NCBI GenBank assembly: GCA_905221605.1 | Contig: CAJNDS010002406.1 | Location: forward strand, 1 to 64,000 | Source of the DNA: Symbiodinium natans | Lineage: Eukaryota; Sar; Dinophyceae; Suessiales; Symbiodiniaceae | Length of the DNA: 64,000 bases | Reading direction: 5' to 3' | Shown: piece after piece, positions 47,257 to 57,400 of the stretch | Position numbering within the stretch: the stretch's first letter is position 1 | Layout: every line of letters starts with the position of its first letter | Notes under the pieces: generated by a model | The model's database searches: none | What the model was told of the DNA's origin: nothing | Seen by the model: only the letters and a program-made list of their open reading frames with translations | Translations under genes and position numbers: made by a program

Positions 47257-47550
47257 GTGGAAGTGTTCAGGAGCTTCAGTGGTCAAGAGTGGGGAGTTTC
47301 CAGGAGGTTGAAGACGCATGTACAGGCGGAGCAGACCCGGATCACGAATGGAGCAATCAGGTGTGTTGAGTTTGCGCGCGTGGAACGGGGTTTGCAGGGA
47401 TTTCGCTCGGAGGTGGCGCGAAGACATGTGGGCACTTGGCGCTACCTCGCCCGTGTCGAAGGCGATTTCAGGCGCAGCACCTGGATTGTGATGATGGTGA
47501 TGATGACAATGCTGATGATCATCATCATCGTTCTCATCATGGCTCCCTAA
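47257..47550 (+). CDS. Possible exon ending in a repeat-encoded hydrophobic tail
   Basis: After the acceptor GTGTAG a frame of 97 codons runs to a TAA at 47548-47550. The first 75 residues are charged and exon-like (VEVFRSFSGQEWGVSRRLKT; RYLARVEGDFRRSTW). The last 20 residues are a Met/Ile/Val stretch produced by a GATGATGGT/ATC simple repeat (47485-47540), and the stop codon comes from the first CCCTAAA unit of the following array. The simple-repeat tail is probably intronic, with the exon ending earlier, for example before 47480. Relation to neighbouring genes is unknown. Confidence 0.35.
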   Translation: MEVFRSFSGQEWGVSRRLKTHVQAEQTRITNGAIRCVEFARVERGLQGFRSEVARRHVGTWRYLARVEGDFRRSTWIVMMVMMTMLMIIIIVLIMAP

Positions 47551-47625
47551 ACCCTAAACCCTAAACCCTAAACCCTAAACCCTAAACCCTAAACCCTGAA
47601 CCCTGAACCCTAAACCCTAAACCAT
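47547..47625 (-). repeat. CCCTAAA array
   Basis: About ten units directly after the simple-repeat tail at 47485-47540. Confidence 0.9.
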
Positions 47626-48390
47626 GGGGCGTGGGATGAGCTTTGCCTTGCAGGGCTTAAGTTCAGGGCATTGGGCTTGGAACTCCGCAGCCGGGAGTTT
47701 CCAAAAACAAGCTCCCCTCTGTACACCCCTGGAGAAACAAAGAGACAAGCTTCGGAAACCTCCCGCTTATAATTAGAGTTTCACCAACCTCCTGCAGAAT
47801 TCTGCGAGTTCTGTACCCCTAACCTGCACTCCACCCCTGCCGAGCACCTTCTTGAGGATCGAGACCGACCAGCGTGGTCGGGTGCCCAAATAAGAATCTG
47901 GGCTTCCAGGACTATCGGAAAATGGGTTCAGGACGCAGGGGGCTTTATGCGCTTGTTTTCGGGTTCAGGGCCTGGGTTTGGGGTTCAGGGCTTTGGCTGG
48001 CTTGTTAGATGTTGTCGGATGCCCTGTTTCGGGAACATTTGCACTCTGCCCCGCATGCAAGAAGGGATCCGGGATCCACAGCCTGAATGATCTATCGAAT
48101 CACCCATAGGCAGAACCCTCGGACCAAAGCCACACCCCCCCCCCCCCCCACCCCAAATGGACTTAAAGCAAAAGCCCTGAACTCTACCTCCGAGGTGTGC
48201 TCCTCCTCTCTTACGAGGGGCCCCTTGACTCCGGAGCTTCGGGAACTCTGCTGCCGCAGGCCTTTTTCGCCACCTCCGCAGATGGGTCGTTCAGGGTCCA
48301 AGGTTGGCATGGCGTCTCTCGGAGCAAAAATTCTTCGGGGCTCGAGGGCCGCAAGCCTGCATAAGTGCGCGCTCTTTCCCAAGAGCTGTC

Positions 48391-49054
48391 ATGGCGCAGC
48401 GCCAGGAGAAGAAGTGGCTCGAGGCAAGTTTACGCACGAGCGCGGGCCAGGTGCACTGCAGCTTCCACCTACGGCTTCAGTGCCTTTCTGGCTTTGGGCT
48501 TTGCAGGATGGTTTGGATTTCAGGCGGCTTGGGAGCAAATTCGAGCTGCTCTGCATGTCCTGGCACCTTGCACCTCATTCAAAACCAGTCCATGTAGCAT
48601 CTAGGCAGTGACATGCCCAGCAAAGGGCCATGTGAACCCATAGGAGGCGGGCGCTGCGCGAGTACGCTACTCTGAGAAGACGGAGAGCATGATGTGCCGA
48701 GGGGGGCTTGGGATTCATGGGTCAGCGAAAGCCCCCGGGTTTTCTTCTTTGAACAAGCTCCAAGACATGGTCTTGCTTGCAGGTAATGCCTTAAGGCGTC
48801 CTTGCGCTGAGCTGGAGGAGGGGTTTCTCTGCTTTTCTTGACAGGCTGGCTTGGTGCAGCCCACCCTTCTCAGACTATGATTAGCTACTAGTTTCCTGTC
48901 ATTGACTCCTTCTTTGTCAGCTCGTGGCACAAAGAGGTACGCTTTCCGCCCACCTGGTTCCCACGAGTTCCAGCCACCCACGGCTGCCTACCGTGCGATG
49001 ACGGCCCAAGAGGCCTTGGACGTGAGGGGGATAGTGGATTCCTTGGCCTCGTGA
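48391..49054 (+). CDS. Small three-exon gene, about 70 residues, function unknown
   Basis: Exon 1 (48391-48423) starts at ATG and encodes MAQRQEKKWLE; its donor GCAAGT is a GC version of the classic consensus. Exon 2 starts at 48507 after TTTGCAG and encodes DGLDFRRLGSKFELL, ending about 48551 at a GC donor. Exon 3 runs from 48921 to the TGA at 49052-49054 and encodes 43 residues (RGTKRYAFRPPGSHEF, then EALDVRGIVDSLAS). Phases agree (0, then 1), so the joined frame is intact. The protein is basic and soluble and I do not recognise it. It could instead be the 3' end of a longer gene beginning further upstream. Confidence 0.55.
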
Positions 49055-49248
49055 ATTTATCCCCCCAGGTGTCTATTGAAATTGAGTCTTGAGGGGCTTG
49101 TCCTCCGGGGCACGCTGAAGCGCGTGCCGAGGGCTTGCGGGGTTGCACATCCAAAGGGCTCGAAATCAAGCAGTGCTCGCACTCGCACTCTTCCTGCAGC
49201 CAAAAAGGGCTCGGGCACCTTCGATGCACTCGACTGCGCTCCGTGACC

Positions 49249-51170
49249 ATGGCCGCTGCAGACGATTTGACAGCAGTTCTTGACGTGGCCGCGACTGATC
49301 CACACGGCCGCGGGCCTTTGTGGTTCGCATGTCAGTCAGGAAACCGGGAGCTGGTTTCCAGACTGCTGTCCCAGCGCGCCTCGCCAGAACAGGCGGACCT
49401 TCTTGGCTGGAGACCGCTCCACCTCGCCAGCTACCACGGCTCCCTGGATGTGGTGGAGCTGCTCATCGCCCGGCGCTGTGAGCTGGATGCCCGCACAAAT
49501 GCTGGGCAGACCGCACGCTGGCTGGCGCACTCACATGCCCTGGCTCGTGACATCCACGTTTCCACGACTACTCACAAGGAAATCGCCGACGCCTTAGCAG
49601 CGGTGGGTGGATCCCTGGGCCTCGAGGTGGATGGCCAAAGCAGGGCCGACCGAGGTGAAGTTCGGCTGTGCGCGGAGGACGGCAAGCAGTACACACTGGA
49701 AGATCTTATCCGTACCTATGCGGACGAGCAGCACATGTTCACGAGGGAGGAGTGCGCAGAGTACTTCTACCGCGAAATGCGGTGTTTGGCAAGTGACCAC
49801 GCAGCATGGCAGCTGGAGATTGCTCCAGCGCCGCCTGCACAGGGAGCGCAAATACCAGTAGTATTGTGCGGTGACGTGTGTTTGGGGCTTCAGGTAACGC
49901 AGGCAGCCCAGAACTTATCAGACCACTCCCGTGAAGTAGGCAGGCCTCATACTCAAGACCCAAGAACTCCCTTCTGCAGATGATATGCTCATTCTCATAC
50001 AGGGCTTCGGCAGTTTACGGTTCATGGACGGTGATGAGGGGGAGTTCTTTGGTTGGCAGTGCTTGGCCAAGTTCAAGGGCCCCGCAGCTGAGGGCCTCTA
50101 CTTCTGGAGCCTATCTTGGATTGAATTGCTGCAGTTTAAGGTTTAGGGTTCAGGGTTTAGGGTTTAGGGTCCTCCCCAGTCCTCACCCCTCATCGCTGGA
50201 GGCCAACCGCGTTTCGGCCGAGGGCGCGGTCGCTCTGGCCAACAAGGCTTCCAGGCCGTGGAGGGTTGAGGGAGCAGGGTTGTTGGAACCTGAGGCTTGA
50301 GTGACAATCCTTGGGAAACGATTGGCAAGGTTAGTTGGGATCCTCCCTGTGAGAAGAAGGTAAGAGAATCTTAAGCTAAACAGGTTTAGATGGAGGGTTT
50401 GCGATTCGGGGATTGGCTTCCTTTCAGGTTTTTGGTTCTTAGAGGCTCCCTCACGCCTAAGTCCCTTGCCACGAAAGTTTAAGTACTTGCATCACAGCTG
50501 CGAATCCCCCGCAAGAATAAAAACTGCTCGCCCTGCAAGACCCAAGCTCTGTACGCTTCTCTCAAAAAGCAGTTTGTAGTCTGCACCTTCATGAGATCCG
50601 GTGTCCAGTTTGGAGTTCATCGGGCTTAGGGACAGGTTTCATCTGGCCTGTAGTGAGGGCGTGTGCGGCGAATAAACAGTGCTCATCTCTTCGGAGGCTC
50701 CTGGAGAAGGGCCTGACCAGCCAAAGCCCTGGAGAGTTGAGTAGAGCTCCGCACACCGCAGGTCTCGTGCTTGCTCCTTTCATGTGTCTTGTGTGCCCTG
50801 ACTGCTTTACGGGTGTAGTTGATGTTTTTCACAACTCTTCCTTGGCCTCAGCAAAGTCTTGTCTTTTAGGCTTTATTCCAAGTTCATGAGGAAGACAGCG
50901 TCTCGTTTGTATGGTCTGGACTTGGTACAGGGAGGTCTTCCGATCTCTGTAATCCGAAGAAGAAGATGTTGAAATGCTCTTGTGGGCGCTGATGGACTCC
51001 GCACACGGCTGCTTTCCAGTCTCAAAGCAGAACCCAGGAAAGGCTGGGCGGAGGTGTTGCTAGCAGTAGTCGACCGAGTCTTTGCAGCCATGAACGAGTA
51101 CGAGCCTCTCGGACACAAGCCTTCGATGCTTTGGGGGCGGGAAAGTCACTTTGCTCTTGTAGGTGCCTAT
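49249..51170 (+). CDS. Ankyrin-repeat protein, first exons clear, 3' part tentative
   Basis: Exon 1 begins at ATG 49249 (GACCATGG) and is open to about 49853. Its first 100 residues hold two to three ankyrin repeats (GRGPLWFACQSGNRELVSRL; GWRPLHLASYHGSLDVVELL; NAGQTARWLAH), followed by a non-repeat region with EDGKQYTLEDLI and EYFYREMRCL. A second exon, 50003-50140, is phase 0 on both sides and encodes 46 residues (RFMDGDEGEFFGWQ, GLYFWSLSWIELLQFK); its donor is GTTTAGGG. Possible further exons: about 50180-50255 (SLEANRVSAEGAVALANKAS) and 50945-51165 (KGWAEVLLAVVDRVFAAMNEY), frames not fully linked. Function unknown; ankyrin repeats usually bind proteins. It follows a small gene ending at 49054 and precedes the dynein gene at 51.49 kb, same strand. 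Confidence 0.7.
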
Positions 51171-51490
51171 ATGCCTCATTCGGCTGCTCTAAGCCCTAAA
51201 CTACAAATTCATGAGGGCCCACCATGGAACCAGAGGCCCCAACACTTGAAGCCATAAGCCCTGCCCATATAGTTTGGTGCCATTCTAAAAGTGGCTTTGG
51301 GACGTCCTGCTCTAAGCAAACCATGGATGGGGGTTCGGGGGGCTCAGGGTTTGGGCGCACCCTGGCGCAGCAATCTGGGCTTCTTCCTTGAGTCGAGGGT
51401 TGGGAGCCACTGCTCCCTTAAACCCCTAAGCCCCTAAACCCCTAAACCCCTAAACACCTAAGAACCCCGAAAAACCCTAAACCCTGCAAG

Positions 51491-54400
51491 GTACATCTAC
51501 ATGAAGAAGCGCAAGGACTTCGGCCGCTACTGCAATTTCGACACCGTCGAGGCCCGCATGTCGTAACAGGCTTATAGGGTTGAACTTGCTAGCCGGGTTT
51601 AGGTTTAGGGTTTCTGGTGACTCTGTAGGGGACGTGCCGGCCCTTTCTCAACAAGGGTCTGCAGCGACGAGGTTGACAACAAGCCGCTTGCAGCACTTCA
51701 ACCCCTCGAACGCAAAGCGCAGCATTTTAACCAGCATCTCTGGCCCAAGCCATCTGCTGCACCACGCCCCATTCAGAAGCATGCGTCTAAGCGCTTCAGG
51801 CGGTGCTGTCATTACATGACGGCTTGAGTGCAGAAGTTCGAGAGCGCCGAGCCATACTTACAACGTACGAAGCCTAAACTTGAACCCTGATCTCCAAAAC
51901 CCCAAACCCTAGATTAGATCCAATCAAGCATTGGTCGCCTGGCGGCTCTGCCAAACTTTAACTTTAGCCATCATGGGCGACGCCCGCCGCAACCGCGCGC
52001 AGAGAGTGTGCACGTCCCTCCATCGGCTGCTCTCCTGTGTTGATCGTGCGTGGGGCAAGCTGCGGAGGAGCTGCAAGCGTCGAAGGAACTCTCAAAAGAG
52101 GGTGCTCTTCTATGGCTCCCAGGCCATCGCCAACCTTTTCGTGATGATCTGCGCGATCGTCCTGTACCAGATGGTGCTGTCCACAGCCACCACGATCAGC
52201 GAGACCTGCGGCAGCGATGCTGCCCCAACTAACGACACGGATCTGAAGAATCAGACCCTGACCAATGGCATATCCTTTCAGTGTGCCGGCGATGCCTTCG
52301 GCCTCAGTGCTTGCGAGTACTCAGATCTGCTGGACGTGGGGAACATGATGTACGCCAACTTCTACGTGAACGGCCTACAGTTTCTGGTGAGCTTGATTCT
52401 CATCTTCTGCCTTGGCAAGTTCACACAGATGCCAGCTGAGAAGCTGCAATTCGACAAGCGCAATGCGTCCAGGCTTATGATGATCTATGGCGGAATATGC
52501 AAGCAGGGCCCTTGGCTTTCGCGGCTCCTGCACTTTGTGCAGGGCATCCTCCTCTTCGGCTCATGGCTAATGATGGTTATGGGGTATTGCCGTGGAAACT
52601 TGGCGCTCACCAACTACTGCACTGCCTACAATGCAAAATGTGCATATAACAAGGCGCGGAACTGCCAGTACTACTACGTGTACTGCAAACCTGACGCCAC
52701 GCTTTTGCCCAACTGCATGACCGAAAAGGGCCGTGCAGCCTTCTCGGGTAGAATGGACATCAGGCTTCTGTCAGAGGTGCACTGCGTGGCCTGTGGGATC
52801 CTCGAAGCAGACTTTGCCAACACCATGGGTGAGGATGAGTTTTACCTTCTTGAGGAGAGCTCCAGGGGAACTGAAGACTGGGTTTGCAATGAGCAGCTGG
52901 CTGGATGCTTCCACACGACTGCCTGGACAAGCATCAAGTGTGGCACCACTACCACCGGCGGAACCTGCGAGGCCTCTTTGGGGGGTGTGGTGACCGCGGA
53001 CTTCTTGAGCGGCACGCTAGGCGGCATTGCTTGCGCGCGTCGCTTAGACGAGGTTGCAGATTCAGCGGAGGCTGCCTGGGCGTCCTCAGACGACGAGCCT
53101 CGCAAACTGCAAAGCACCGAGGAAGAGCTCCAGGTGTCTCAGCAATGCAGCTGGGGCCCACCCAGCATCGCAGACTACGCGTTTGAGTCGACCCAGTGCA
53201 GCCAGACCGGATCTTTGGTCTACCGCCTCAGCATGCTCTATATCTACTTCGCCGGATGCATCTACGCCGTCTTCACCATCCTTGGGCAGATCGTGCGCGT
53301 GATGCTCAATCCTGAGCCTTGGTTCTTCAACCCGCAGACTCCAGATGAGAGCATCATCTTCCGCTTCCTGAGGAAGGTAGCGCCATAGGATCTGAGGAGA
53401 TGCTGACTGCAAAAATCCTGGAGACTCTTTTAGGGTTTGGGGTTTAGTTGGGGTTTAGGCTGTAGCTCAGCGAGCAGAGCAGACACCTGCTCCAGATAAT
53501 GACTCCCTTCTCACAAATGTGAGCTTGAGGGCTGGCCATTGCTTGACCAAAAAGAACTTCAGGCCCCTCCCCCATACTTCCCATCTCTGATTGAGTATGT
53601 ATACCCAGGCAGATCTTGTCTGAGTTATCAGCAGGTTCAGGGGTGGGCTAACACTTGCAACTCTTCTGATTTTTGGCTGCGGCCATTGGTTGTGCTCTTC
53701 TTCCCCTGATGCCCGCACACTTAAACCCCTAAACCCTCAATTCAACCAGGCGGGTGGCAACAAAATTCTACCTTTGAATCCTCGCCTTCCGTGCGCGAAG
53801 TGTAAAAAAGTCGAGATCCTATACTGGTATCAACACTGGGGAGGATTCAGGGCCGCTAGTGCCAGCATTTCCTTGCATTTCTTTCTAGCCTTCTCTTGAG
53901 AACTTCTGCTGCTTGACATAAAAAGTCTCAGCATTTATACCTTTTTTCATAGGTGTGGAGCATATTTGTTCATGATGGCTCTAAGGGGTCGCTGTTGTCT
54001 CCAGAAGCAACGCGCCCGGCACATGCTGGGGACCTTTCTGCCCCTTGAAACCCTAAAACCTGAACCCAAAAACCAAAAAGAAATCCCTAAACCCTAAACC
54101 CGAAACCCGAAACCCTAAACCCTAACCCTGCCTGCGGTTCGGCCGGCTATGCTGTTCGCCCTAAACCCTGTAGCAGCGGGTTTCGAAGCTCTTCGGCCCT
54201 TATCTCGTCGAGGCCAAGATCCTGGGGCAGGTGGACCAGCAGCCCCAATGTGGCGACATGTACGTTGAGCAGACGATCATCAACGCGGTTCCTTTCTCCG
54301 GTTTAGGGGTTATCGGGTTTAGGGTTTAGGGTCGATAGGGTTTACCTGGACCCCCAAAGTATGTAAAAAGAACAGCCCAACACCCTCAAAAGGGCCATTA

Positions 54401-57400
54401 TGTTGCATATTTTGGGGGTTGAGGTAGGGTTTAGGAGGCATACGGCCTGACGCCAGCCATTAGCTGTAGGATAGACAACATTGATGGCCTGCCTCCCGAC
54501 ATTACGTGGAGCCCTCAGCCCTGATCCCCCCAACGTGCTTAGCCCAGTGGTAGCCTTTTGCTATTTGTGGCTTCTCGACGCCTGTATAAAATTACCCAAC
54601 ACCCTATGAGGGTATACTCTTGTTGATATGGTGGTTGTTGTACCTAGAACTTGCCTCACAACTTCCGTAGGTCTTCCACAACATCCCGGAGTTCTCGGAG
54701 CATTCCGTTAACACGGCCAGAGTCAAGACCTTTGCGCGGGTCATGACGCCAAGCAGCCGCACTAAAGCCTACAAAGCCTACAATTACAAGAAAGGCCCTG
54801 GGTCTTTGAATTTTCGGATTGGATTTGGGGGTTCGAGTCTATAGGGCTCATGGGTCAGGTGGGAAAGGCTCAGGTGCAAAAAGGACTTCCGTGAGAAGGA
54901 GGAGCTGGCAGGGGGTATACGAAATCCCATGTCCAGCCGTGTATCATGCGCGGGCTGGCCACTCCGGCTACGACTACCGCCAAGTTCTAAGTAGATCAGC
55001 CGTGGCTTCATGAAATTGCGCAAGGACATGACGTGTACCGAAGCTTTCCCGGATCATTTTCGGCCTTCTCCTTCTGTTGATACCCTAGACCCTAAACCCT
55101 AAACCCTTATGCCTCGCCTGGCTTGTCCGTGTGTGAGCGATTAAGCCCTAAACCCACTGATGAGGCACGTCGAAGGCGGCTGGCCAAAGGAGATTGACTA
55201 CAGTGAGGCCCAGGATACCTTGAAGTATCGCAAGCGCCTGGAGAAGGACCCGGTCAGTTCTCAGGGAAGCCCCCCTCAAGACCCTAAACCCTAAGCCTTT
55301 TGCCCGGAGGCGCCGGGCTGCTAGGCCTGCTATTCATCTAGGGTTTGAGCGAGTGGTGGTTTGATGAAGGAGTTCCCCCTTGCATGGACTATAGTCGCTA
55401 GTCTTAGGCGCATTTGGGAATAACCCCTAAGGTTCCTGAAAAGGTCCCTCCTGTAGTCCCTTGGTAAACCCTTGCCGAAACCCTAAACCCTTACACCCTA
55501 AACCCTAAACCCTATCTGGTAACCGACCTACAAGCTTCTTCTTGGCAGGATCCGGCCTACATCAGTGCAGTGAGACAGCTCACAAAACAAACGGTCCCAT
55601 GCTTGGAGATGACACTTGGCATCATTCGGGCTCAGGTCCACAAGGGGCTTTTTGGGGTGGATGTGCAGAAGATACGCATCCATCAAGAAAGGTTGCCGGA
55701 TACTGTGGGGAGGGGGTCTTTTGAGTTTAGGTCTTGTAGTTTAGAGGTATCCTGGCAGCAGCCAGCCTTTTGCAGTTAATTACCCTCAATCCTAAACCCA
55801 GTCGGTCGAGAGCTCAGGAACAACACCATCGACCTGTTTCAGATTTATTTCCAAGATGAGGAGCCGGACCACATGCCGGAGATGCTTGGCTTGCAGCAGT
55901 GTTGCGTAGATTCATCCTCAATGTGTCGATTCGGGCTTTGCCGACCACCGAACGACAGCACTGCCTTCCAGCTTCAAGGCAATCAGTAACTATGCTACTG
56001 CTCTATGCAGTGGCAGCAATGACCTGCAACCCTATTGATTGAAACGCTACCAAACTGCCACCAACCTTCTTGCCTCACGTCCCGCCAGCGAACACGGCTT
56101 CGGCATGGTGTGTTCTGGATCCCCTACCCAAAGCCTTACCCGAAGACCCCAAACCACATTGGTAGGTTATGTCCGTAAAGACCCTGCCAGGATTCATGGC
56201 TCATCAAAGGCCAGCTTCATGTAAGAACCCTAAGAGCCCTAAGCCTTTGAACGCCCGAACGTCCAAGGATTCTCAACCTGAAGACGATCGCGCTCTTCAA
56301 GGCTCCTTCCGAAGTCATATGCGGGCCTTGTGTAATCAGGGGTTATGAGAGGATAATATTGGTAGTCGTTCAGGCTCCTGCATCATACAGTTTAAGCTTT
56401 AGAGTTTTGCGTTTAGGGGGGTTGAGAGGCCATTGAGGGCATGTGGATGGACAGAGGGTTCAATGTCTGTTTTGTCCACGTGGTATCGTGTCGCAACGCC
56501 CTTGAGGCTCCCCCACTCAGGTGTGGGAAGGATTCCGGCCGATACACCTCAAGCCCTCAGCTCGTTTATAAGGCTTTGGGGTCCAGCTCGATCCTGAACT
56601 AGCCGAGATCTTTGCAGCGTCAGATGTCAAACGTGTATAAAGCCCACCACCCCCAAACCCTACACCCTTAACTCGGGTTGTTCCCCCTTTTTATAAACAG
56701 TCCTTAGTAGGGATTATACTCGGGGGTACTGTAATCCCTATTAAGGACTGTTCGTATAAGGGGTCAACATCCCAACCCTAAACCCTAGACCCTAGACCCT
56801 AGACCCTAGACCCTAGACCCTAGACCCTAAACCCTAAACCCTAAACCCTAAACCCTAAACCCTAAACCCTAAACCCTAAACCCTAAACCCTAAACCCTAA
56901 ACCCTAAACCCTGCACGCTAAACCCTAAACCCTAAACCCTGCACCCTAAGCTCCCAGGATCCTTCGGATGAAGCCCGGAGTGTCACCAAAATCGGTTGGC
57001 ACCCAGAGGGGCCCACGAAGTGACTTGCCGCCCACAGGGCAACGGGCTCTGGGGTTTCGGGTGGCTTTGGGGTTTTCTGGTTTAGGGTCTTCGGGTTTAG
57101 GGTCTTCGGGTTTAGGGTCTTCGGGTTTAGGGTCTTCGGGTTTAGGGTTTTCGGGTTTAGGGTCTTCGAGTGTAGGGTTCATAGGGTTTAGGGCTGCTTA
57201 CACGGCTGGCTGCTTGGAGACCTGATTGCAAAAAGGGCTTTCTGGGCTTCTTTCCATAGGCTGAGCTCCAACAAGATCATGATGTTGGGGATGTGTAAGG
57301 TTGGTGGAGACTTGCTGATGATAGGGAGAATGCAGGCGGGCCTCCTTACCGGGCAAGCTCGACTTCTCGGTAGCTTGAAGCCGCGGCAAGGGGAAATCTA

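Noticed and set aside
49195-49225. Relict spliced leader before the ankyrin gene (GCAGCCAAAAAGGGCTCGGG)
   Set aside because: The central TTTT of the leader is replaced by AAAA; the similarity is too weak to claim.
51931-51972. Upstream extension of the nested membrane protein
   Set aside because: The frame is open but starts only with TTG; ATG 51973 has a better context and begins a plausible basic N-terminus.
55594-55801. DNAI2 exon 5 ending at GTCCCA (55594) and exon 6 starting at 55801
   Set aside because: This needs a non-AG acceptor. A GA donor at 55611 with the AG|G acceptor at 55816-55818 keeps the frame and matches IC69 spacing and its conserved Cys and Asn-Asn.
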